NCBI GenBank assembly: GCA_016208495.1 | Contig: JACQXX010000035.1 | Location: 1 to 43,563 of the forward strand | Direction: 5' to 3' | DNA from: Acidobacteriota bacterium | Lineage (GTDB): Bacteria; Acidobacteriota; Blastocatellia; Chloracidobacteriales; Chloracidobacteriaceae | Length of the DNA: 43,563 nucleotides | In this document: in pieces, positions 17,669-27,735 of the stretch | Position numbering within the stretch: position 1 is the stretch's first letter | How the letters are laid out: each line of letters begins with the position of its first letter | The notes under the pieces: generated by a model | The model's input: only the letters and a program-made list of their open reading frames with translations | Databases searched by the model: none | Told to the model about the DNA's origin: nothing | Program-made: the position numbers and the translations under genes

Positions 17669-19081
17669 TCATTCGACCAGCGCCTGATTGGCATTCAACC
17701 GACCGCCAGTTTTGACTTTCCCTTTGAGAGCTTTCACCGGAACCGCGCTCTCAAGCAACCGCGCTTTTAAATCAGCCGCTTTCAGGTCAGGTGTTTTTGA
17801 GAGTACCAGCGCCGCAGCCCCAGAAACGTAGGGCGTGGCCATTGAAGTACCTGAATAGTAGGCATACTGCCCATGGGGAATCGTGCTATAGACTTCGACG
17901 CCTGGAGCGCCGATGTGAACCGTGTTTTCTCCATAATTTGAAAACACCGCCAGATCATCGTTGTTGTTGAGGGCTGCGACTGAAACCACATTGGGAACGT
18001 TGTAACACGATGGATAATTAGGGTCTTTGTCAGTGTTGGTTTCATCATTGCCAGCCGCCGCCACAAACAAAATCCCCTGCTCATTGGCCCGTTGAATGGC
18101 TTCTTCCAATGCTTTTGAATATCCACCACCGCCCCAGCTATTGGACAGCACGCGCAAATTGACACCTCGGGCCTTCATTTCCAGGCCGTAGTTGATGCAT
18201 TCCAGCGCATCATTGAGCGAACCGCCACCGTGACCTGACAGGAACTTGAGCGCCATAATGCGGACGTTCCAGTTGACGCCGACGATTCCCTCGCCATTGT
18301 CCCCCACCGCCCCAATGATACCGGCACAGTGTGTTCCGTGGTTGTTATCATCCATCGGGTTTCCACTGTTGTTGATCGCGTTGTACCCAAACACGTCATC
18401 AATCACGCCATTTTTATCATCATCAATCCGGTTATCTGGGATTTCGTTTTCATTGACCCACATGTTGGCAGCCAGATCGGGATGCAGGTAATCAACTCCA
18501 CTATCAACCACGCCAACCACAATGTCTTTGCTACCGGTGGAACTATTCCAGGCGGCAATGGCTGAAATATCAGCTCCCGCCTTTCCGCCCGGTCGGCCCT
18601 GGATTGGCTGTCCGGTGTTATGGTGCCCCCATTGCTGCTCGAATCCAGGATCGTTGGGCCAGCTATCTGACGGATAATACACATAGTTTGGCTCAACAAA
18701 CTCAACATTGGGATCAGCCCGGTATATCCGCAACACGTCTTCAACACTGAGCGAAGCCCCAACGGTTTCAAACGAGAGGCCGGGGAGGTATTTGTATTCG
18801 TTGACGTGTTCGCCTTTCAAGCGTGATAACAGCGCCTCAATCGCACTGCGTTTCGTGCCTTCTTTATACTTGACAATATAGCCGCGATACTCCAGCCCAG
18901 CCGTTTTGCGGCACGATTGACCAGCCGGAAAGTCAGACTGTTTCAGGGAAGGAATTCCACTGCAGAGCTGTTTCGGTAAAGCTCGACGTTGAGTTTCCCA
19001 CCGATGAATGGCCCCTGCCCAGTAAGCGGCAATGACCACCATTAACCCGAGTGTGAGATGGAAAAGTGGTGAGCGTTTCAC
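17669..19081 (-). CDS. Exported subtilisin-family (S8) serine protease
   Basis: 470 residues. An N-terminal signal/anchor segment (HLTLGLMVVIAAYWAGA) is followed by an inhibitor I9-like propeptide (about 65-135, YIVKYKEGTKRSAIEALLSRL) and the S8 domain. The catalytic triad is complete: D193 in VVDSGVDYLHPDL, H248 in NNHGTHCAG and S413 in SGTSMATP. A calcium-loop-like DDDKNGVIDD lies near 220. It would be an autoprocessing secreted or periplasmic endopeptidase. There is no C-terminal sorting domain. A small gene 66 bases upstream is co-directional and may be co-transcribed. Confidence 0.92.
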   Translation of the reverse strand: MKRSPLFHLTLGLMVVIAAYWAGAIHRWETQRRALPKQLCSGIPSLKQSDFPAGQSCRKTAGLEYRGYIVKYKEGTKRSAIEALLSRLKGEHVNEYKYLPGLSFETVGASLSVEDVLRIYRADPNVEFVEPNYVYYPSDSWPNDPGFEQQWGHHNTGQPIQGRPGGKAGADISAIAAWNSSTGSKDIVVGVVDSGVDYLHPDLAANMWVNENEIPDNRIDDDKNGVIDDVFGYNAINNSGNPMDDNNHGTHCAGIIGAVGDNGEGIVGVNWNVRIMALKFLSGHGGGSLNDALECINYGLEMKARGVNLRVLSNSWGGGGYSKALEEAIQRANEQGILFVAAAGNDETNTDKDPNYPSCYNVPNVVSVAALNNNDDLAVFSNYGENTVHIGAPGVEVYSTIPHGQYAYYSGTSMATPYVSGAAALVLSKTPDLKAADLKARLLESAVPVKALKGKVKTGGRLNANQALVE

Positions 19082-19147
19082 GGCCTCGTACCTCCTGATG
19101 TCACAACGTTGGGTGACGGCTGGCCAAAATCAGTTTGGCACAAACGG

Positions 19148-19435
19148 TCACGGATAAATCTTATAATGTGAACCCTGATAGCGGAAGAGACGAACTTGTT
19201 GTGGGTTGGCCCGATATTCGGCATCATCTCCGTCGCCTTTGGTCTGAACAATAATGCGCCAGCCATCAGTCATCATCATGGCTGCCATTTCACCGCTGAC
19301 CGGAGCCCCCAATACAGCATTGGCAAATTGGGTTTTCTCGGTGCGTATGACCTTGATATCACTTCGGTTGACACCTCGTCGCTTCGCAAAATCAGCGACA
19401 GCAATTTCCACAGCCTGTTGCTCTGTAATGGCCAT
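19148..19435 (-). CDS. Small conserved-looking protein upstream of the subtilase
   Basis: 95 residues from MAITEQQAVEIAVADFAKRR. The pattern (N-terminal helix with EQAVEIA, then alternating strands and the aromatic end RLFRYQGSHYKIYP) resembles PepSY-type domains, which occur as protease propeptides or inhibitors, but this is only a resemblance. It has no signal peptide. A GTG four codons upstream (19445-19447) is an alternative start: AGGA lies only 3 bases before it and about 15 bases before the ATG, so neither is ideal. It is co-directional with the protease 66 bases downstream. Confidence 0.6.
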   Translation of the reverse strand: MAITEQQAVEIAVADFAKRRGVNRSDIKVIRTEKTQFANAVLGAPVSGEMAAMMMTDGWRIIVQTKGDGDDAEYRANPQQVRLFRYQGSHYKIYP

Positions 19436-19534
19436 CGTTTTCGGCACTCATCCTTTTGAGGAAGTTTCCAGTTTGGAGAAGGGAAATGTCCAACTCTAGC
19501 CCGACTCGGGTGAGAAGACAAGTCAGCAGGTAGA

Positions 19535-20125
19535 TCACTGAATCCCAAGCCGTTCGCGGATGTGTTTTTCAACCTCGGCTTCGATCAATTCGCCGTTTAC
19601 AACCCACGCTTTTTCCGCCAGGACATCGCCTTGTTTGGGAAATGTCGCCGGCTCCAGAAAGACATTGTAGGGCGACCCCCATCGTCGCGTATCACCCGTT
19701 GCCTGACGATACCCGAAATGGGTGGTTTTCTCTCGTTCAGCTCGATCTTCCGATTCAACCACCACCGGAATGGATAATCCTTTGCCGGCGAAGAAGGTCC
19801 GGGCTTCGTCACTGGAACCGTACTCGTTGACCGCAATCACGTCCAAACCTTGAGCATGGTATTTGTCATAGAGTCGGGCAACCACTGGGGCTTCGTTGTG
19901 CCAGTTGCCACACCAGGGCGCATAATACACCACCAGCACCAGTTTTTTCCCGGTTGCCCAGTCACGCAAATTCACGGACGGAGCATCCGCCTTTAAACTC
20001 TTGTAAGTCCAATTCTTATAGGCAATTTTCTGCTCCTGGAGTGGTGCATATTCATGTGATTCCTGGCGTATCACAGGCAACAGCAAACTCAATACGCTGA
20101 GAACTATAAAGGCAAGGGAGTGCAT
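19535..20125 (-). CDS. Exported thioredoxin-fold protein with a single active-site cysteine
   Basis: 196 residues. A signal peptide (MHSLAFIVLSVLSLLLPVI) leads into a TlpA/redoxin-like thioredoxin fold: LVLVVYYAPWCGNWHNEAP, LYDKYHAQGLDVIAVNEYGS, LSIPVVVES and a cis-Pro-like region near YNVFLEP. The usual CxxC is CGNW, so the resolving cysteine is missing. It cannot work as a standard dithiol oxidoreductase; a monothiol, peroxiredoxin-like or binding role is possible. The start is firm: GGAGG lies 8 bases before the ATG. Lon starts a separate gene 47 bases downstream of its own stop, in the reverse order of transcription. Confidence 0.8.
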   Translation of the reverse strand: MHSLAFIVLSVLSLLLPVIRQESHEYAPLQEQKIAYKNWTYKSLKADAPSVNLRDWATGKKLVLVVYYAPWCGNWHNEAPVVARLYDKYHAQGLDVIAVNEYGSSDEARTFFAGKGLSIPVVVESEDRAEREKTTHFGYRQATGDTRRWGSPYNVFLEPATFPKQGDVLAEKAWVVNGELIEAEVEKHIRERLGIQ

Positions 20126-20172
20126 TTCATTTTCCTCCAAAAGACCCACCCGCTGACGCAGGCGGTACTGAC

Positions 20173-22542
<2,370 letters not shown>

Positions 22543-22651
22543 TGGGTATTCTCTCCTCAGCACAATTGTCGGTTTAATGACGGATGTTCAGCATAGCCGT
22601 TCCATCTTCGGTTTCTCAACCAACTGTGTCGGATTCGGTACAAAAGACGTC

Positions 22652-22975
22652 AGGCTGAAGGCTTGGGCTGAGGGCTTGGGGCTGAAGTCTCGCAAGCTCG
22701 GGGCTGAAGTCTTCGGGGTTTAATACCATTTTGAAACCATTACCTCGATTGGCCAGAAAGTCAAACTGTTGAAATAATTGTGCTTCCCTGAACTCCAGTT
22801 GGTTTTAAAACATCAGGTTGAGAGAAAACGAAAACGGGCTGAAGCATTGCAGGATCAAGGGTTAGCCCTCAAATCCATTTGCCTCAGCCCGATTTCTTCA
22901 GCCCGATGTCTTCAGCCCCGAACTTGCGAGTCTTCAGCCCCAAGCCCTCAGCCCGATTTCTTCAGCCCCAAGCTC
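22652..22975. repeat. GGGCTGAAG-family inverted repeat element
   Basis: Left arm 22665-22714 and right arm 22905-22954 are about 50-bp near-perfect inverted copies of each other (GGGCTGAGGGCTTGGGGCTG, then GAAGTCTCGCAAGCTCGGGG on the left; two or three differences). Extra TTCAGCCCG words continue to 22975. The block GAAGACTCGCAAGCTCGGGG recurs at 40619-40638. The spacer of about 190 bases has no gene. Confidence 0.8.
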
Positions 22976-22977
22976 AA

Positions 22978-23679
22978 TTAGCCTTTAATCACCTTGGCTT
23001 TTCCATAATCAACATCAAATTGTTTGTCCGACAGCTTTGGATTAAACACAATGTTGCTCAGCGTCACTTCAGTAAAATCGCGGTTGCGTTCATAAAAAAT
23101 CTGGCGCACCGGTAACCACGTCTTGTTGTCAATCCAGACTTCAATTCTGGTAAAGCCATCTTGTGCTTTGGGTGTGAGGGTTAAATGGGTGGTTTGCATT
23201 CCATTAAATCCTTCGTTCCCAACCAGTTTAATGTCGAATTTTTCTTTGAGTTGAGCCGCTGAATTCAAAATTGACAAGATACCTGATGATCCAGCTTTGC
23301 TTGCCACTTTGCTCACGGTGCTTAAAAAAACTTGATTGACACTTCGCTCAAATAAAAGTCCCTTGTCACCATTGACCGCCACCACTTTTGACTGTGGTTG
23401 GGTGTAATCAATCCGCATTCGACGAACACTCCCTGGTTTATACAGCAGGGTTCCGATTTGCTTGGGGTCTTTAATATTGAGCTGACCATTGGTGCGTTGG
23501 TGCGAAATAGTGGCTTGCAGTCCAGTCATTCGGCGACTGGTGGTTTCGACATTGGCCAGAACCGTATTTAAGGCATCTGCCGGAGCATTGGCCTGAACGG
23601 CTGCGAAATTGCCGGGAATGACCGATATCACAGTGATTCCAATAAACAATATGACCGAAAAAAGTCCTTTTAATTTCAT
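22978..23679 (-). CDS. LolA-like outer-membrane lipoprotein carrier
   Basis: 233 residues with a signal peptide (LFSVILFIGITVISVIPG, cleavage near residue 30 after VQANA). The mature protein follows the LolA plan: an N-terminal helix with METTSRRMTGLQATIS-like sequence, GTLLYKPGSVRRMRIDYTQP (the strand where LolA has its RPGRFRW-type sequence), VVAVNGDKGLLFERSVNQV and FTRIEVWIDNKTWLPVRQIF. LolA chaperones lipoproteins across the periplasm. Here it sits in a run with an ABC ATPase, an FtsX-type permease and a LolB-like lipoprotein, supporting this role. Confidence 0.85.
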   Translation of the reverse strand: MKLKGLFSVILFIGITVISVIPGNFAAVQANAPADALNTVLANVETTSRRMTGLQATISHQRTNGQLNIKDPKQIGTLLYKPGSVRRMRIDYTQPQSKVVAVNGDKGLLFERSVNQVFLSTVSKVASKAGSSGILSILNSAAQLKEKFDIKLVGNEGFNGMQTTHLTLTPKAQDGFTRIEVWIDNKTWLPVRQIFYERNRDFTEVTLSNIVFNPKLSDKQFDVDYGKAKVIKG

Positions 23680-23729
23680 AACTTGTGTTTTTTGACCTCA
23701 AAACTTCTCTGTCCTGGCCAGATGACTGG

Positions 23730-24068
23730 CTAGTTTTGTTGATACCAGACCTGGTATCCAACGATCACCCCATCCTCGTTTGATACCGCCTCAAAATGCT
23801 TGAGCTTGACCCCTTGACCTCCCCGCCGCCGTGATCCGGCTGATTCCAACAACGCTTTGAGCGTTGGCGCCGGGGCCTGGTTTTGCAGTTCACCAGTGCT
23901 GATGTAATCAGGTTTTTTGAGCGAACGTGATTTCCGTTCGTCAAAAAACGAGGTTGGGATGAGAAAAATAAAAGCGAGGATGGCTACGCACAACACATCG
24001 TACTGCCAGGTTCCCCGATCATAATTCCAGAGCACAGTGGCTTTGATCACTTCAAAAATCTTGCGCAT
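23730..24068 (-). CDS. Small single-pass membrane protein in the Lol-like cluster
   Basis: 112 residues from MRKIFEVIKATVLWNYDRGT. A membrane segment (YDVLCVAILAFIFLIPTSFF) spans residues 23-43, followed by a positively charged stretch (DERKSRSLKKPDY) and a soluble C-domain ending VIVGYQVWYQQN. No family is recognised. It lies between the LolD-like ATPase (43 bases upstream) and lolA (50 bases downstream), so a role in the same export machinery is a fair inference. Longer in-frame starts overlap the ATPase gene and are less likely. Confidence 0.7.
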   Translation of the reverse strand: MRKIFEVIKATVLWNYDRGTWQYDVLCVAILAFIFLIPTSFFDERKSRSLKKPDYISTGELQNQAPAPTLKALLESAGSRRRGGQGVKLKHFEAVSNEDGVIVGYQVWYQQN

Positions 24069-24111
24069 AGCGTGGTTCGCGCTCCCTCTCTCACAACAAA
24101 AGGCACTTGCT

Positions 24112-24855
24112 TTATTTGCCCGCCAAAACACCGGGTTCGACGGCAGGTAGTGCTGATTTTTGCACCGGTGCATCGTGCAAAACGCGTCCATCCCGCATCG
24201 TCACCAGTCGGTTTGCGGTCTGAGCCGCTTCCAGGTTATGGGTAATCATCAAAACCGTTTGACCAAGTTCTTTATTGAGCTTGACCAGCATATCGAGCAC
24301 GATCTGTGAGTTTTCGCTGTCCAAATTGCCAGTTGGCTCATCCGCGAGCAAAATCGCCGGGTGGTTGACAATCGCCCGGGCCAGGGCAACCCGTTGCTGT
24401 TCGCCGCCAGAAAGCTCAATTGGCTTGTGATGCAGGCGACTTTCAAGCGAAAGCAACTGCAAAATGTGGCGACGATACTCCTGGGCAGGCGCTTCGTTTT
24501 GCGAGCCTTTCTGGCGAATTCGCTCAGCAAGTTTGAGATTGCCTTCAACCGAGAGGGTTGGAAACAGGTTAAATCGCTGAAAAACAATGCCGATTTTGCG
24601 GCGGCGGATGTCAGTTCGATGGGCATCTGAGGCTTTGGCAAGATCTTCGCCATCCACAAGCACTGTGCCTTTGGTTGGCTTGAGCAGGCCGCCCAAAATA
24701 TGTAAGAGCGTTGATTTGCCAGAACCGGACTGTCCCATCACAGCCACAAATTCGCCTTCTTTCACCTCCAGATTGATTCCGCGCAGGGCTGGCACATCAA
24801 CTTTCCCCGCCCGGTAAATCATAGAGACATCAATGGCTTGCAGAATTGTTTTCAT
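24112..24855 (-). CDS. ABC transporter ATPase, LolD/MacB type
   Basis: 247 residues from [14 protein letters not shown]. Walker [10 protein letters not shown] near residue 40, Q-loop [12 protein letters not shown] near 90, ABC signature [14 protein letters not shown] near 150, Walker [14 protein letters not shown] near 168 and the switch H in LMITHN near 205 are all intact. The [10 protein letters not shown] and DEPTGNLDS context is typical of the LolD/FtsE/MacB subfamily that pairs with FtsX-type permeases, one of which is directly upstream. It would power lipoprotein release from the inner membrane if the Lol reading is right, or a MacB-like efflux. Confidence 0.92.
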   Translation of the reverse strand: MKTILQAIDVSMIYRAGKVDVPALRGINLEVKEGEFVAVMGQSGSGKSTLLHILGGLLKPTKGTVLVDGEDLAKASDAHRTDIRRRKIGIVFQRFNLFPTLSVEGNLKLAERIRQKGSQNEAPAQEYRRHILQLLSLESRLHHKPIELSGGEQQRVALARAIVNHPAILLADEPTGNLDSENSQIVLDMLVKLNKELGQTVLMITHNLEAAQTANRLVTMRDGRVLHDAPVQKSALPAVEPGVLAGK

Positions 24856-24922
24856 AAATTTCAATTGGACTTTCTGAACTGAGCAAAGCCTGCTTTCTCA
24901 ATTTTTAGGAGCACAGGATGAG

Positions 24923-26011
24923 CTATTCGTAGCTCAAGGCATCCACTGGATCCTGATTGGCGGCACGCAGTGCCGGGTAAAGCGCCCCGAGCAATCCGCT
25001 ACTCAACCCAATCAATGCGGCATACAGCATCCACCGGGGTTCAAGCTCAACCTGTAACGAAGTGAATTTAGTGATTCCGATTTTCAACAAGAATGAAAAG
25101 AGAAATCCAACCACAACCCCCAGGGCACAAATCAGCAGGGCTTCCTGTTCAATTTCGCGAATGATAAATGCTTTTGAGGCCCCAAGTGATTTGAGGATGC
25201 CGATTTCACGGGTTCGCTCAGTGATGGTGGTATACATGGCCAGTAAGACAACCAGCAAGCTTACAATGATTGCCAGCCCAACCACAACTTTTAGAAATTG
25301 ATTGAAGGCAGGAATTCCATTTTCATAGAGCTGGAGCAGGTCCTCCATCGGCATAATTTTGTTGCCAGGCAGTGCTGTATCAATCTTTTTGGCGAGTGAC
25401 GCCTGACTTTCCGAGCCAGTCCCTTTGACGTAGATCACCGTGCAGCGCTCTGGCGACGAAAGAATTTCCTGCATGCTGGCCAGATTGATTTTGATTCGGG
25501 CGCCGCTTTCCGGCTGGTAGATGCCGCTGACTTTAAACTTACGGTTAAAGAGTTCGATTTCACTGCCAACCGTGACCTTTTTGTGTTTGGCGTAATCCTC
25601 GTCAACAATGACATCCAGCTCATTTTGCAACGGCTGACCGGTCTTCATGGTGATGCCGGACATTTTGGCATAGCTTGGAAAATCAATACCTTCCAGAATC
25701 TCAAACCCAATGCCGTTTTTGCTTTCCTTGAGATACTGGCCAACCGGTGTCGTGACAGTGACTCCGGGAACCTTGTTCAGTTCTGCCTGATATTGGGTTG
25801 GGAGGGACAAGGAAGTGGTGGTCAGGCTGAACTCACGGCAAAACATGATGTGAGCCCCGACGTTTGATTCACGTTGCGCACGACTGTGCTGCATGCCGTT
25901 GACCAATCCAACAAAAATCAAGACCAGCACCACACCAAGCGCCACACCAAGAATGCTCACGGCGGTTCGGGTGGGACGCTGCTGCACATTTGAAACAACT
26001 AAACTGTCCAT
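24923..26011 (-). CDS. FtsX/LolC-type ABC permease
   Basis: 362 residues with the MacB/LolCE topology: one N-terminal membrane helix (AVSILGVALGVVLVLIFVGL), a large periplasmic MacB_PCD domain of about 200 residues, then three helices near the C-terminus (FLKVVVGLAIIVSLLVVLLA, ICALGVVVGFLFSFLL, LYAALIGLSSGLLGALYPAL). The cytosolic coupling segment ERTREIGILKSLGASKAFI is the FtsX-family hallmark, and it ends ALRAANQDPVDALSYE as usual. It pairs with the ATPase 67 bases downstream. Only one permease gene is present, so a homodimer (LolF- or MacB-like) is expected. No clear ribosome-binding site was seen. Confidence 0.9.
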   Translation of the reverse strand: MDSLVVSNVQQRPTRTAVSILGVALGVVLVLIFVGLVNGMQHSRAQRESNVGAHIMFCREFSLTTTSLSLPTQYQAELNKVPGVTVTTPVGQYLKESKNGIGFEILEGIDFPSYAKMSGITMKTGQPLQNELDVIVDEDYAKHKKVTVGSEIELFNRKFKVSGIYQPESGARIKINLASMQEILSSPERCTVIYVKGTGSESQASLAKKIDTALPGNKIMPMEDLLQLYENGIPAFNQFLKVVVGLAIIVSLLVVLLAMYTTITERTREIGILKSLGASKAFIIREIEQEALLICALGVVVGFLFSFLLKIGITKFTSLQVELEPRWMLYAALIGLSSGLLGALYPALRAANQDPVDALSYE

Positions 26012-26040
26012 AATGGTTTAAAGAGAGCGGAAGGTAAAAG

Positions 26041-26263
26041 TCAGTCGTCAGTCGTCAGTCGTCAGTCGTCAGTAGTCAGTAGTCAGTAGTCAGTAGTCAG
26101 TAGTCAGTAGTCAGTAGTCAGTAGTCAGTAGTCGAGTGTTGGGGATTTGATTTGCCTGTCAAGTGTATTTGGTTCTATTTGAATCATTTAGGAACAATTC
26201 TTTTCAAGAATTTGACGAATTCAACGATCCGGGTTTTGTCTACTGACTACTGACTACTGACTA
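26041..26263. repeat. TCAGTAG/CTACTGA inverted heptamer element
   Basis: Thirteen heptamers (four TCAGTCG then nine TCAGTAG, 26041-26131) are followed by a core of about 108 bases and 3.4 copies of CTACTGA (26240-26263). The core, with AATTCTTTTCAAGAATT as a small hairpin and ATCCGGGTTTTGTCTACTGA at its end, is shared with the element at 33339-33562. The stop codon TAG of the LolB-like gene is part of the last unit. Confidence 0.85.
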
Positions 26264-27316
26264 ATTCTCAGATGCTTTGGCGCGAATTGCGCTGTTTGGC
26301 TCGGTATCGAGGTCGAGAACCTGCAGGTTTTCATCATTCTGCAGCATAAAGACATCGGCTGAAAGCGGGTCAGTGTTGATTTCTGGTTCACGGAAGGTAA
26401 TGCGAACGGCGTACCCATCGTGCGGACGTGAAATTTTCACGGTTTGCGGCAACAGTTGCGGACGCCCAGCTTTGTCGGTATAGCCTTCATATTCTGATTG
26501 AGTGCTCAACGTGCCGTCTTCTTCATAAATCTGCAACCGGACCAGCGGCGTGCCCTTTCGCGTTCGATCAAACCAGTAGCTATAGACTGGAGACCACTGC
26601 CCATCAGCCGAACGCCGGGACACATAGAGCACATAATAGGTGCGCATCACGCGCTTGGCTGGAACTTCAAGCGACATTTGACCATCGCGTGAAATAACTT
26701 CAGCTTCATCCTGACGTGATTCAACCACAAAAAAGCTGGTATCCGGTGATGGTTCTGGGAGCGCCGGCACCAACATCGGCAACGCCAGATGTTGGGGTCT
26801 CAGTTTTGAAAAGGTGCTGATGTCTTTGGTATTGGTGGTTGCGCTCAACTGATCAACTTGCTGAGTATATTTGCGCAGGTTTGTGCCTCGGATAAAACTC
26901 CGTTTATCGGTCGGGTAAAACACTGCCACCGTAAATCGTTCCCCATCAGATCCCATATCGGCGATCTTCCCAACCAGCGTGGCGTCAACGGCCAGTCGAA
27001 TTCGTTGTGGCCGCTGCAATACCAGCTTCCCATCGGCGGTTGGATAGATTTTCCCTTTCCCCTGGTCTGATTCCTTATAGTCGGCAAATTGGAGTCCAAC
27101 GGAAGATTTTAATTGCGTGATTTGCTGGAGCGTGGCAATGCGGGAGACCAGTTCGGATGTGGGAACAGTGGGCTGAACCGGAAGTTCACGGGGCAGGGCA
27201 ACGCGGGAGGTAATACAACCGGAGGAAACCAGCCCAATTGAAAAGACCGTGGTAACAACAAACAATCGCAGCCATCTGGGGCTGAAAAGCTGCCGTCTCT
27301 GTGCCTCGAAAGTCAT
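26261..27316 (-). CDS. LolB/LolA-fold-like lipoprotein
   Basis: 351 residues. The N-terminus (LFVVTTVFSIGLVSSGC) looks like a lipoprotein signal with Cys at about residue 34, although S rather than L at -3 is unusual. The mature part has a beta-rich LolB-like pattern: ITQLKSSVGLQFADYK, GKIYPTADGKLVLQRPQRI, RLAVDATLVGKIADMGSDG, FFVVESRQDEAEV. It resembles outer-membrane lipoprotein acceptors but is much longer than E. coli LolB. Position upstream of a permease, an ATPase and a LolA-like gene supports a lipoprotein-sorting role. Certainty about LolB function is modest. Confidence 0.65.
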   Translation of the reverse strand: MTFEAQRRQLFSPRWLRLFVVTTVFSIGLVSSGCITSRVALPRELPVQPTVPTSELVSRIATLQQITQLKSSVGLQFADYKESDQGKGKIYPTADGKLVLQRPQRIRLAVDATLVGKIADMGSDGERFTVAVFYPTDKRSFIRGTNLRKYTQQVDQLSATTNTKDISTFSKLRPQHLALPMLVPALPEPSPDTSFFVVESRQDEAEVISRDGQMSLEVPAKRVMRTYYVLYVSRRSADGQWSPVYSYWFDRTRKGTPLVRLQIYEEDGTLSTQSEYEGYTDKAGRPQLLPQTVKISRPHDGYAVRITFREPEINTDPLSADVFMLQNDENLQVLDLDTEPNSAIRAKASEN

Positions 27317-27602
27317 TCTGATATTAACCTGTCCTGCTTAATCTTAATGCTGATGCTTAGTTATGGGGTGAGGTAGATTTGGACGATCCAAAAGCAAAGC
27401 AGCGAGCCTACCAACGGATGTTCAAATTGTCAATTCAGTTAAAACCTCGCCAGCAGGCTGACAGGTGCCAACTCGGCTGGGAGACCAGTAACTGAGTGAA
27501 TGATTCTGAATCCGAAATCCAGGCTTTCATTTCCAAGGCGTGGCCTGTTGATTGAAAAAATGTGATTTTCGTTGTTCTTGTCATCGAAAAAAATCTGGGT
27601 TA
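27317..27602. other. Gap upstream of the LolB-like gene
   Basis: About 285 bases with no convincing coding frame on either strand; presumably contains the promoter of the Lol-like cluster, but no clear motif was found. Confidence 0.4.
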
Positions 27603-27722
27603 GAGGCCCAGAAGAAAATAAAATCCCAATGAAATCGAGTTCAGGGGTCTTGAAGGGATGAGGGATGAAAGAAAGCTTCTTGTCACCTTGTCACTTTGTC
27701 ACCTTGTCACCCTGTCATCTTT
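27603..27722. repeat. Partial GGGTTCA-element copy C and CTTGTCAC octamers
   Basis: 27603-27646 matches the CCCAGAAGAAAATAAAATCC end of the elements at 9182-9348 and 43290-43442 with about four differences, then diverges. 27676-27718 has five CTTGTCAC-type octamers (single arm, no complementary partner nearby). It looks like the remains of two families side by side. Confidence 0.65.
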
Positions 27723-27735
27723 AACCCTGGTGTCC

